64,000 bases of DNA from Physcia stellaris (taxonomy: Eukaryota; Ascomycota; Lecanoromycetes; Caliciales; Physciaceae): contig JABSSW010000024.1 of assembly GCA_018902385.1 (NCBI GenBank), positions 62,001 through 126,000 of the forward strand. The letters are read 5' to 3'. The position numbers and the translations under genes are program-made. This document shows, one piece after another, positions 11,564 to 21,566 of this stretch (the stretch's first letter is position 1; each line of letters begins with the position of its first letter). The notes below the pieces were generated by a model. The model ran no database searches, had not been told where the DNA came from, and saw only the letters and a list, made by a program, of their open reading frames with translations.

Positions 11564-11944
11564 ATGTCAAACACCAACCCCACCCCTCTCACTCCCCTCC
11601 TCCGCCAATTCTCCTTCACCATCCACTGCAAACTCCACAACATAACGCCCATGAGCGCCCTACCCAATCCCGAAAACTCCCTCGATACCTCGCTACAAAC
11701 CTACACCAGCACTGTGCTCGAGCACAATTATGTCAACGACCTCAACACTACTGAATCCATAGTGCGCGAGAAATGGGCGAAGCTGGAACCCGTGTTGGGG
11801 AAGTGCAAGGAGGAGGGGTTCACCGACGAGAATTTGAAAGACTTGCTGGACGCTGTGGTTGCGTTCGGGCAGGAGAGCATCGTGTGGCGTGCTGATTTGT
11901 ACATGTATGGGGATGGGAAATTGGTTGCGCGTCGCGAGGAGTAG
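11564..11944 (+). CDS. small hypothetical protein
   Basis: ORF of 126 aa with a good start context (CCCAAAATGT) and a CA-rich leader. No signal peptide; no Cys cluster beyond two Cys. Residues 60-126 look like two amphipathic helices (ESIVREKWAKLEPVLGKC, then FTDENLKDLLDAVVAFGQES), ending VWRADLYMYGDGKLVARREE. The acidic, helical composition and the codon use look real. I do not recognise the family. No introns seen. Confidence 0.55.
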   Translation: MSNTNPTPLTPLLRQFSFTIHCKLHNITPMSALPNPENSLDTSLQTYTSTVLEHNYVNDLNTTESIVREKWAKLEPVLGKCKEEGFTDENLKDLLDAVVAFGQESIVWRADLYMYGDGKLVARREE

Positions 11945-13358
11945 TGCTCTTCGGTGGATGACATTTGCGTGCTGTATGGGGACATCTGTGGGTGTCATAA
12001 GAGGATTCTTCGGCGGAAAGGCAAAATGATGCTGGGTAGCAAAGACAGGGCAGAAACTTGCTGAATGCAGAATTAGTTTGTTGCAGATTCGTTGATTTTG
12101 TTGCTTTTCCCATGAACCCAAGACTTTATGAGTAACCGACGCCTCCGGCAGATGGCTCGCAACATGTAAGATGCGATTTGGTAGTTTGGCAGTATACGGA
12201 CCCCCCATCATGGTAAAAAGACATCTCGAATTCAGTAAATGGATTCCCAGCCGGGGATAGCCCCCGGGATCGCCCTTGGAAGCCTTCCGATCCCTCTTGA
12301 CTCTAACACCAGAATGATATCACCCAAGCCATCGCGTCTCCCAACTATCACACCCAACGACGAACCAAGAAAGACAGAGAAAACATCAATAGTTTGACCT
12401 CTACTTCGAGATCTATTGCTTTGATCGTCAATCTTTCTTGGCAACCTCCATACTCTCACATTGTGCCAACTCTATACCATCATCATGGTCAACTCCTAGA
12501 GCAATCATGTTCACTCACCGAATTCAACAACATCAAATTTTAAAATCAAGTAGTGCTCTGGCCATTTAGGCTAGAATAGCAGATTCATCCATGCAAGGCA
12601 AGGGTGCTAACAAAGGGATGCTGAAATGAGATGGGCTTTGAGCAGAAAAGAGTTCTTTCGCCAATCTTTCCTTAACCACCTTCCGTATTCTTTGTCCTGC
12701 TCGCCCATTCCTCTTGGTAAATCCTTGGTCTCATGCACCTCCTTAAGATGGTTTGACACCGACAATTTTGGGTCTCTAATTTTTAGACGTTCTCTAAGTA
12801 CGAAGAATTTTCAGCGCTCTCCGATGTTGATACTCATATACAGCAACAGCAGCGTTCTCAAAAATCAAACGCTGCATAGTTGCATTTGCCAAACATGGGA
12901 TATCAAGAGTGTCAGTGACTTAGTGACATTGATCACTTCTTGTGCTCAAAATGGCCTTAGCGCATTTCGCGTTGTAGCCAGTGATAACCGGTCATATATG
13001 GGTACGTAGCCAGGCAATTCTTCTTCAAATCCATACTGAGTATCTGACCTGAAGACCGACGGCATGGGTGTGCATCTGAATCGGCCTGGGCAGGAAGTTG
13101 AGTAGTCCCTGGCTTTATATCTGTGCTGCAATGCTACCTACTTTGAAGGAAGCAAAATCTAGCTCTAAGGAGATTTGTGATGTAGGCTATTTCTATATGT
13201 AAAGCATTTGGGTGTTCAGTCTGTTGCCTTTTAATTATATGTGCTACTAAGAATATCCTGCTCCATCCTTATTGGGGCTCGCAAAGCAGTTTTGATGATA
13301 CTAGCATGTGAAATCGTAAGAGAGAAGGTAACAGAAAAGCAGAGAGTCGACTACTGGG
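11945..13358. other. intergenic, no feature recognised
   Basis: About 1.4 kb. An ORF at 12626-13009 (+) is Ser/Leu-rich with no domain and is probably chance. No repeats or RNA genes seen. Confidence 0.5.
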
Positions 13359-14957
13359 CTAGAAAGCCAAATAGTCGCTATTCATCAGAACACACAACAC
13401 GCCGTAAATGCCCGGAACGGGCCATATCCACCAATAGAAGCTGAACAGCCAACGGAGCCAAGACCCCTGAATCGCCCTCCGCTCGGAATCCCAGTCAAAC
13501 CGCGTCTTGTCGTACACGGACGGGAGGCCCGTGGCGTGGTACTTGGCCCGCAGCTCGTCATACCACTGCTTGTTGTAGATGGTCCAGAATTCCTCTTGCG
13601 TGTAATGGCAGTGCGCGTACAGCCACTTGATCCCGCCCAGCTCGTGCACCTTATGCTCCAGCTTTCGATTTTCGGCCAGGAAGTCGTCCGGGTCGGGAAG
13701 CTGTGGACCCCAGACGCCGAGACTCATGAGCAGTTCTTTTTCGTGGGTTGGTACGATGGCTTGTTCTTGCAATAAATCGTCCTGCTCATGGTCTTTTGGT
13801 TTTGCAGAACGGATTGGCATTGGCTGCTTTTCTTCCCATGAAAGTCGTTCGTTCTTCTTCTCATCCATCATGCCGTCCATGAGAGGGTAGAATGATTCCT
13901 CGTCACTTTGCCTAATAGGACAAAGCCACAAGGGGTATATAGCATAGTTTTCGTCGATCCATTCGAGAAATTCCTCGACCCTGGAAATTGGTAGCACAAT
14001 GTCTTGGATAATGTTGTGCTGTGCCATTCCATTTTCGTGCAGGCCGTGATAAAGTATCTTCGTGCTCATCAGGGAGTTGAGAGCCCAGCGCCAGAAATGA
14101 GTAAAGGGGACTGCAAAGTAAGTGAAAGCATAACGAGCAGCCCAAAAAGCACCTCGGTCGTAACGGAAGAGGTAATCCCGTATGGGCACTACTTCGGCCT
14201 TGAGAGTGTTGGTATCGGCAAGAACTTGCTCGACATGCAGGTAGTACCACTCATCCCGGGCTTGAGTGAAACTTCTAACGGGAAGGCTTGGGCAGGGCTC
14301 TTTGATAAAGCGTCCTGTTATCACAGCCCCACGATCCCGCTTGAACAGAATGCCGTCAACAAAATCGTTGTCGTGGTCCTCGGTGGCTTTCTGTACTTGA
14401 GCAACCACTTCGCGCATACTGTTCACAGGGTGATAGGTGAGCTGCACGAAAGCTTCTGCGTTGACTAATTGAATTTCCAGTAGAGTGATCACGCCCAGTG
14501 TCCCAAACGTCCCCGCTGCGCCATGGTAAAGATCCGATTTGAAATCTCTTGAGGCCAATGTTACACTACCATCGGCAAGTATGATCTCGATCCAGTTCAC
14601 TGTATTCTCCAGGAATCCGTATTTGAACGAGCTACTTTCAGCAGCCGTTCCTGCAAACCCACCTCCCACAGTGATATCGGGGAACTCTGGCACAACAGGC
14701 GGAATTAAGCCGTACCGAAGACTTCTGCGAACAAGAGCATCCATGGAGACGTTGGGTTCGACAATTGCAGTCATTTTGGTTGTATTTATTTCTAAGATTT
14801 GAGATAGGTCACTGGTATCGACGCATGCACTACGTTGTGGTATTGTCTTTCGCGTCGAATGCGTTCCTCCGTGATACACTCGCCATGGTGTCTTATCACT
14901 GTGAAACTGCTTGATCTTGGAAGCGATGAAAGCCACTCTCAAGCTGTGTTGCTCCAT
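13359..14957 (-). CDS. DHCR24/Diminuto-like FAD-dependent oxidoreductase
   Basis: Single exon, 532 aa from ATG at 14957; an upstream in-frame extension to 15032 lacks an ATG. The FAD-binding (PCMH-type) core is clear: TPWRVYHGGTHSTR, then MTAIVEPNVSMDALVRRSL, then PPVVPEFPDITVGGGFAGTA followed by ESSSFKYGFLE, matching the VVPE...TVGG...ESSSHKYG signature of delta(24)-sterol reductases. Further blocks are YHGAAGTFGTLGVITLLEIQ and PLWLCPIRQ; the C-terminus contains YGVLCVLM. In animals and plants the enzyme reduces the side-chain C24 double bond of sterols with FAD. Fungi make ergosterol differently, so the substrate here is uncertain. The length fits the family (about 516-560). No N-terminal membrane helix is evident. 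It is divergent from the P450 at 15729. Confidence 0.85.
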   Translation of the reverse strand: MEQHSLRVAFIASKIKQFHSDKTPWRVYHGGTHSTRKTIPQRSACVDTSDLSQILEINTTKMTAIVEPNVSMDALVRRSLRYGLIPPVVPEFPDITVGGGFAGTAAESSSFKYGFLENTVNWIEIILADGSVTLASRDFKSDLYHGAAGTFGTLGVITLLEIQLVNAEAFVQLTYHPVNSMREVVAQVQKATEDHDNDFVDGILFKRDRGAVITGRFIKEPCPSLPVRSFTQARDEWYYLHVEQVLADTNTLKAEVVPIRDYLFRYDRGAFWAARYAFTYFAVPFTHFWRWALNSLMSTKILYHGLHENGMAQHNIIQDIVLPISRVEEFLEWIDENYAIYPLWLCPIRQSDEESFYPLMDGMMDEKKNERLSWEEKQPMPIRSAKPKDHEQDDLLQEQAIVPTHEKELLMSLGVWGPQLPDPDDFLAENRKLEHKVHELGGIKWLYAHCHYTQEEFWTIYNKQWYDELRAKYHATGLPSVYDKTRFDWDSERRAIQGSWLRWLFSFYWWIWPVPGIYGVLCVLMNSDYLAF

Positions 14958-15728
14958 GCTTGAAATTATTATCTTCGTTGTATTTTGTTTCGCTGTTATT
15001 TCAGTCAAGCTTGGAAAATTGAAACAAGTCACAACATACGTTTAATAAAATGCGTCTGTTGTGTGCGGGAGATGAGATCATAAGCCATATCGATCGACGC
15101 GTGTGTGGAGAAGTTCGGATGATGCTACGTTGTATTGATACCTCTTCCGTTAACAGAAATTCTCCACGATAGGCTCCTATGAATTTCCTTGGGGTGAAAC
15201 TGCCTAACTAGGAAATCGATAAGAGCTTGTTATGAGCTATGACCTACTGATTCTGTTGTTGATTCGCTGCCATTGCAACCACGATTGAACGATTGAAACA
15301 TAATAATAGAATACGTTCAATGATGCGCCTTCTCCGAGGGCCGCTAAGATGATGCATTTGAGGACGAGAGACTGTACCCCACAGCGGACGGCGCTCGTGA
15401 GGAGATTTTCGGGTCCGAGGATATCCAGACCTTCTGTAAGAATTACCTTGAGACCAGCCAGCCAACGAAACGCGTGAGAATCAAGTTCAGATGGTCATAT
15501 CTTTCTCCGCCGTGCTGTAAGTGGACTTGTGCATTCTGCAGCTTCTAGGGTAATGGAATTTGGCAGGCCTGTCCCCCACCACCACCTTCTTGATATCGTC
15601 ATCGCGGAAATCGTCTGCCTCTCGGCCTGCCTCTTGTTCTCCATTTCCCATGCCAGCTCCCATGCCATTTCCCATGGAAAACCCCGACCGTACTGTGGAC
15701 ATCGAGCACTTTCAAATCGAACATCACA
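14958..15728. promoter_or_regulatory. shared divergent promoter region of the FAD oxidoreductase and P450 genes
   Basis: About 770 bp between two divergent start codons. It holds short overlapping ORFs only. Between 15640 and 15690 there is a short imperfect repetition of CCCATGCC. The arrangement would allow co-regulation, but no operator was recognised. Confidence 0.45.
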
Positions 15729-17598
15729 ATGTTGTCCTACGGCGTCCTCTTGAACACGGTGGAGAGAACCATGATCCTGGAAATTTTGGCAACTGTTGCT
15801 ACCCTTTTCTTCCTCAGTAGTGTTTTTCTTCGTCCACCCAAGAACGGCTGGAAAGGCCTCCTCGTCAATGGCTTATCTTTGCAGAGAATTCGGTATCATA
15901 AGACTGTAATGGCTGATCTGATTACATGCTGATTGGAACTATGCAGGAGCAAGTCCAGCGCACTATTCCATTTGTACTTTTGGGGATCGAGCCATAACAT
16001 TGTCTACACACCTGCATTGATTCAAACCTTTGCTCACCTCCGCCCGTCGGTCGTCGACTACACATCGATCAAGTGGGCAATTTTCCACGGAACTTTCGGT
16101 GTCCATGCAAGGTACCGAGACACTTACATTGCGGCATCCGATGAATTAGACGCCTGCGTGGCCAAGCATCTACTTCAGGAGCCTTACATGAGCAAAATGT
16201 CACACTCCGTAATCTCTCACACGGATGCGCATCTTAAAGGCCTGGTTACTTGGAAAACCATGCCTAGGGCGAAAGAGAATCGTGGTGTCGACCAAAACAC
16301 AACACCAAATCTCGCACCTTGGGAGCAGCACGCGTCCGTGAAAAAGATTGAGAGCCCATATCCCAGCGTCGAAATCAGTCTCTTTCCCCTCTTGACAAGC
16401 TTCCTGGGGCACATGACCCTTCCTGTACTGATGGGCCAAGAATATGTAGCAAATTCGCCCACCACACTCGAAGATATCGATATCCTGGACGACAGCTTTC
16501 TTGGGCTAGCAGCAAAACTACCACGTTGGTTTCCTCTGGTAAGAAAAGCGTACAACGCACGAGATCGCCTGCACAAAGGATTTGAATCCTTTTATCAAGC
16601 GCTGGATAATGAAGCAGAAGGGCAGCATACGACAATCTCCGGAGATTTCTCTGATGTGAGTGATTTGATCAGATCCTATGATGGGATCTGGAAACGTATA
16701 GGGTTCTCCGTGCATGCTCGAGCGGCAGCAGGGATTAGTATGCCGTGGGCGTAAGTGCATCTTGTTCTTAGCTTGGCAAGGATTCCGCACAGGGAATGTC
16801 GCGAAATGAGCGATACTGTAATTTCTCGCTGCGCGGGCTATGGCCGAAGCTGGTTTGGAGACGCTACGGGTATACTCACTGACTTCTTTAAGAATTACCA
16901 TCAATGCCAACAATCTAGTCTTCTGGCTGCTTCTCCGGATTCTGGCCACACCGGGTTTAAGCGATAGAATTCGCGATGAGACAAAACGATTTTTTCCAGT
17001 CGAAATCTCTCAGCATGACTCGAAACAGCCATATCTTGAGACCAGCGGAAAGGGGGATATGGGAAGATGGTGCCCACTACTGAAGGCTTGCTACTTTGAG
17101 ACTCTGCGGCTGGACGGTGAGATCCGCTCAGCTCGTAAGATAAGAAAAGATAATCTCGTTCCCAGGCACGAAACGGCGTCCACAGCTACCTTCAAGCTCA
17201 AATCGGGGGACTATCTTCACGCCTTTCACTATCTTCATCATAACGATCCCGAATATTTTGAGGAGCCGGAGACTTTCAAGCCGGAGAGATTTCTAGTTCG
17301 GCAAGGTGGCTCTGTGGAAGTCAGCCAGGGGACTTTGCGTCCATACGGAGCCGGCTTTTCCATGTGCAAAGGAAGAGTGATTGCCGAAAGGATATGTCTG
17401 CATTTGGTGGCTGGCATATTACATCATTGGGAGATCGAGCCTGCAGGCACCAGCTGGAAGGTACCCGGTCATATCAGTGCGGCTGGAGTCTGCAAACCAA
17501 ACACGGACGTTCGAGTCAGAATGCTCCCCAGGGCACGGACAGGGAAGAAGGAGATCCATGCGGGATTGCCACATCAGACGCTCAACGAGTGGATGTGA
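15729..17598 (+). CDS. cytochrome P450 (CYP7/CYP8-like)
   Basis: Three exons: 15729-15892, 15947-16750 and 16893-17598. Introns are 54 bp (GTATCA...TATGCAG) and 142 bp (GTAAGT...TTTAAG); phases join cleanly to give 557 aa. The N-terminus carries a membrane helix (ILEILATVATLFFLSSVFL) followed by the basic/Pro hinge RPPKNGWKG. The I-helix region spans the second splice (SMPWAITINANNLVFWLLLR); it has Asn-Ala-Asn instead of the usual AGxxT, as in CYP7/8 types. The ExxR motif is ETLR near 17098, the PERF-like motif is FKPERFL, and the haem loop is LRPYGAGFSMCKGR with the Cys ligand. All key residues are intact. Likely a monooxygenase of sterol- or terpenoid-like substrates at the ER; substrate unknown. 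It is divergent from the DHCR24-like gene and next to a dead P450. Confidence 0.85.
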
Positions 17599-18740
17599 GG
17601 CCTAGGCCATGATGATCATCCCAATCCAGACGTATGTAGTCCGGCTTGCCTTACGCTAAAAGTTCGGCTTGCTCGGTGCTCCATGTAGACCTCGGCTTGC
17701 CTCAGCCTCTAAGCTTTATGTAGTTAGTGTCAAGTAGTCAGCACCCATGCTCACGTGAGTTCCAAACCCCCCCTGACCCTCACCCCCCACCCGGTTTGCC
17801 GATGTGAGTGGCGAGATTACTTCACTATTATTGAAAGGGGTGGAATCCTGCATAACGCGGCAGATCTTACTTATCAAGTCGTCAACAAACATGTCAAAGA
17901 GTTTCTTGTCGCAAAAAAACCCGCCAAGTGCTACACTTTTTACGAGGGCGATTCGAAGATCTCCTTTAGCAACATCACTGAGTGGAAGCAGGAAAATGGA
18001 TGGAGTCAGACGAGATACATTATCTACCGATAAACACCAAACCCTCCTATTTCCCAGTCGTGGCACGCCTGGTGAATGTGGGATTGGCACAGTTCACACA
18101 ACCTTTAGATACTGCGGTTTCACCACGTAATCCACTAACGCTTGAGCATATTTACGTCGATATGCGTATTGTGATTTGCTATAACACAACGTGCATATCA
18201 GCTTGCTTCGGGATTGCTCGCTCGGTGATGCATCCGATAGGCGTGGTATCGAAGCTACCACACAATCTGCTTTGATACACGATTTTCTGCAGACCGACTA
18301 ATGCAAAGAAAACCGAACTTTTTCTTAACACATCAAAATGGGCCAGACTCTTGCGCGTTTACTCATGGCGTCATCGTAATGAGGCTTTCGAATTCCCACG
18401 GTCAATGCGCAGCACAGCTGAACGAGTTTTGCGTGAAGATCCAGTCTTCTTGGTTGAATAATGCTGACAGGGAATTTGATAAGTCTTGACAAGTACAATT
18501 ATAGGTATCACGTGCCGCTAATATCACTGATTGTGGTGGCTCTTGAGCCTTGCGCTCATTCTTTGGCGTGTCGAGCTTTATCATTCGTCCTCTCTCGCAT
18601 CCGGACGAATCAGAGGACATACCCTACTGGACACCTGTCTTGGGTCAATCATCAAAAAATCTCATGAACTCGTATCGCGAGGAAGGTGACATCTTGTTAG
18701 GGTCGGCGTGATTCGTCGCAGCTATCTAATAAATACCGAG
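17599..18740. other. intergenic with an unrecognised coding remnant
   Basis: Between 17800 and 18150 (+) two frames carry protein-like text: EWRDYFTIIERGGILHNAAD and KHVKEFLVAKKPAKCYTFYE in one, then in another DEIHYLPINTKPSYFPVVAR and LVNVGLAQFTQPLDTA. The switch falls near 17995-18015. It looks like a host gene with at least one frame break and no convincing start. I do not recognise the family. Nothing else is visible up to the P450 pseudogene. Confidence 0.35.
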
Positions 18741-20094
18741 ATCACTGCACAGCGATGATGAACTCTACGCAATCACCCTGGGTGACCAGACGCTCTACTT
18801 GTGCAGTCCGCTAAGCATGCTGCTGACGTCTACAACAAAACGAGCAATTTTTCTCGGGATGACTTCGTTGTCGAGTTTTTACTCGAGTTCGTAGTAGAGC
18901 CTGTTGCTTTATGCAAGATCTGTGAGGCGAGATATGCCACTCTCTCGAATCCGCAATGCAAATCAATCATTCATCTGTCGAAAGATTTCTACAGAAGGCA
19001 ACTCCTACCTGGATCCGCGATAAGCTCTCAAGGCTCGTCCAGGGGTCACTGCCTTGAGGTCGTCTATCGGGTCGGTATGTCGGTGGCACTTCTTTACCGC
19101 TCATAGAGGTTTGTGCGGAGCTCTTGGTCAACCCGACCACACGCTCTTTTTTTGACGATCTCCTATATGAGATTTGAACCTGACTTGACACGGACAGCGA
19201 TTTACTTTACAGAAGAAGCGTGGAAGATGCTCTTGTTTCCGTAACCGAAGTTTGCTGTCCAGCGCCTGTACAGCAGAAGGGAAATGATCTTTGACCAAGT
19301 ACGTAAAACATCCTGCGGACAAAAACACCGGCGAATCCGGGTGATGAGGAAGATCTTGGAGGAGCAACAGATGGCCAACGTTGGTGATAAAAACACAGCA
19401 TCGGTCGTCTTCATGCTCTTTTGGGCGTATGTGTGCAAAATTTGCAAGGACTTGCATTGCTCAGGACATGCTAACCTTTGCCTAGAGCGAATTTGAAAGC
19501 GTATGGGCCTAAAATTTTGGGTTCTAAGCTACATTCTATGTGACAAGAATCTTCTCGAGGCGATCAGAGTAGAGATAAATCCAGCCCTCATAGGCGACGC
19601 TGTTGAAAATCGCCATATACATGATGACTGTCCAGGCTTGGCCCCGACTCTTGAAGAGACCCTCCGCCTAACCTATGGATCTGTATCTGTCCGGAAAGAT
19701 GCCGTGCCAACAGTCGTCGGGACGAAGATACTAGAACCTGGCAATCCGGTTATGATCCCGATTCGGCAACTTCACTATAGCGAAGGCGCTTTCGGCGCCA
19801 ATGCAAGCCAATTTGACCCCGAAAGATTCCTCAAGGAGCCAAGCTAGAAGAAAAGCATGAGTCGTAAGCCTTTTGCTGGTGGCGTAACGCACTGTCCAGG
19901 GCGATTCCTTGCGAAACGAGAGGTTTTGGTTTTTGTCGCCACGGTACTCCACAGCTTTGATATCGAGGTGCGAATGGGGGCAGCAAGAGAAGGGGCGGCG
20001 ACCACCGCCAATGATTGACCATCTTTCCCCAAAGCTGGGCATAATGACCCCTGTGAAGGGAGCGAATTGTACATTACGCTTGACAAGCGACTAG
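18740..20094 (+). pseudogene. broken cytochrome P450 of the CYP7/CYP8-like type
   Basis: Recognisable P450 pieces lie in order but in different frames. They are YAITLGDQTLYLCS, KHAADVYNKTSNFSRDDFVV and LSKDFYRRQLLPGS (18760-19010); TLEETLRLTYGSVSVRKDA with the ExxR at about 19660; FGANASQFDPERFL (19790-19835); and FAGGVTHCPGRFLAKREVLV, the haem loop, at about 19870-19930. A stop (TAG) lies after KEPS at about 19845, another (TGA) near 20017, and several frame changes occur between 18780 and 19500. The haem Cys and the ExxR are still readable, so the loss is fairly recent. The haem loop differs from that of the intact neighbour (FAGGVTHCPGR against YGAGFSMCKGR), so it is a different subfamily and not a tandem copy. 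Confidence 0.75.
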
Positions 20095-20189
20095 TAGTCT
20101 TAACGTAGGACGTCTTCTTGAGCAGCCCACTTTGTCGAGATACCTATCCTATATGGGCTCTTTAGCAAAATCCCAGGATGCATTTGAAG

Positions 20190-21300
20190 ATTTATTGCTT
20201 TAAGAGAGATGCTACTCTGACTGTATCTTGCGATGGGCAACGCCAACACCCTGGCATTGGAATCTATCGGCGCGAATGTCACTCTTCTCAACCCGCCAAA
20301 GCAGACGAGCCTTTTCCTCAACAACCTCCTCACTTCCCTCGGTGCCGGCCAGGTATAATCTCTGGCGCGGAGGGTGAAATCCCCCAAGTGATTCTCGCCT
20401 GCTCTAGGGGTAGTCCAGTATCTTTTCCTGACAGACACAGTGAATACAGTCGTAGACCAACGAGCCTCCATCGCGGACCGAGTAATCACAGTCCAGAATA
20501 CTTACCAGAGCAGCACCGCAGACAAGATCCCCGCAATCATCAATTCCTGGCCTTCGCAGCTACAAGCGATTTCTCGGTCAACCCGCTCCCAGACCTCAGC
20601 GAGCAAAGCGATCCCCCTTTTCAAGGCCCTTTAAACGTTCACCATCAGCAAATAGCTCGAGGCAAACAACATCAAGGAGCTGTAGAATAACTCCACCGAC
20701 TTGCTCTCCTTCAACGCAGGCTGCGACCAGGGCTACGAACGTCTGCAGTTCGTATTGGTTTGACGCCCCCCCAAAGGTCATCTACTCCTTAGATAACTAC
20801 GTCTCCATGGGCAAATAGACGCACGACACCATGAGCATCCTCTTCACTAATGGATCTCGATAATCATGATTTTCGGCGGTACGCTGGATTGTGTGAGCGC
20901 GGCACAGATCTGTACGTGAGATGTCAAAGTCGAGGATGCGGTTACGGACTGCGCTTCTCCGTTGAACTATGTAAGTGATGGCTCCTCAGGCGATGCGAAT
21001 GGGTGTGGGAGCCGTGACATGTCAATGCTGGAAAACGATGCGACATAGCACGATCTGCAGACTCGGAAGAAGACCCATTTCTCTCCATGTAATTTTCATT
21101 CGGAGAAAGACAGGCCCGACATCGAGACCGCGGGCATAAAAGCGTTTATTATTTGCACCTGGTTCGAAGTCGGGTCCTTCGCAATCCTAGATAGATTGAA
21201 TCGGTCAATGGTTCGTTTATCCGTCTCACAAGCTCATACATCTCTACTAGATTATAGTAAGAAGACGGGAGTATATTCTGTCAAGCATAGAGATTACTAG
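20190..21300 (+). pseudogene. broken gene for a secreted fungal protein (possibly DUF7872-like)
   Basis: Plus-strand text reads GNANTLALESIGANVTLLNP followed by PKQTSLFLNNLLTSLGAG, a stop, then (20440-20630) VVDQRASIADRVITVQNTYQ and STADKIPAIINSW, then NIKELQNNSTDLLSFNAGCD and QGYERLQFVLV. Later, near 20930-21200, are VEDAVTDCASPLNYVSDGSS and GIKAFIICTWFEVGSFAIL. At least five stops or frame changes interrupt it. The pattern of an ESIGA start, a TSLFLNNLLTSL block, a Ser/Thr/Asn-rich middle and late Cys resembles an extracellular fungal family I associate with DUF7872; that name is from memory and uncertain. Signal peptide and start were not found. Confidence 0.5.
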
Positions 21301-21566
21301 GCGAACTTTCAAGGATGTACAAGGGGATTGTAGAAGAATTTAGAGCCATGGAATCGCTTAGTCAATTATCTTTCAACCAAGCAGCATAAGCCACTGAATC
21401 TATGGAAAGAAACCTTCAGCACCTGTGCTCCAGGTTCGATACGCAGCAACTTAGCTCGCTGATCATAATTAAACCCATCATTCAATGTTAGATCAAGCAC
21501 CGCTTATCCATTCCCGTCTCCCTTCCCAACCTTAATCTTTCCTCCATTTCACAACCCTCCTGCCTT
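21301..21566. other. short intergenic 3' flank
   Basis: 3' flank of the large minus-strand gene ending at 21567; no feature recognised. Confidence 0.4.

Noticed and set aside
12626-13009. 127-aa plus-strand ORF
   Set aside because: Start context poor, Ser/Leu-rich with no helix or domain pattern, in AT-rich intergenic DNA.
20178-20690. 170-aa plus-strand ORF as a gene
   Set aside because: It is a shifted frame of the secreted-protein pseudogene; the protein-like text lies in another frame with stops.
21160-21460. tRNA-like GGTTCGA motifs
   Set aside because: T-loop-like strings occur, but no acceptor stem or anticodon arm can be drawn around them.
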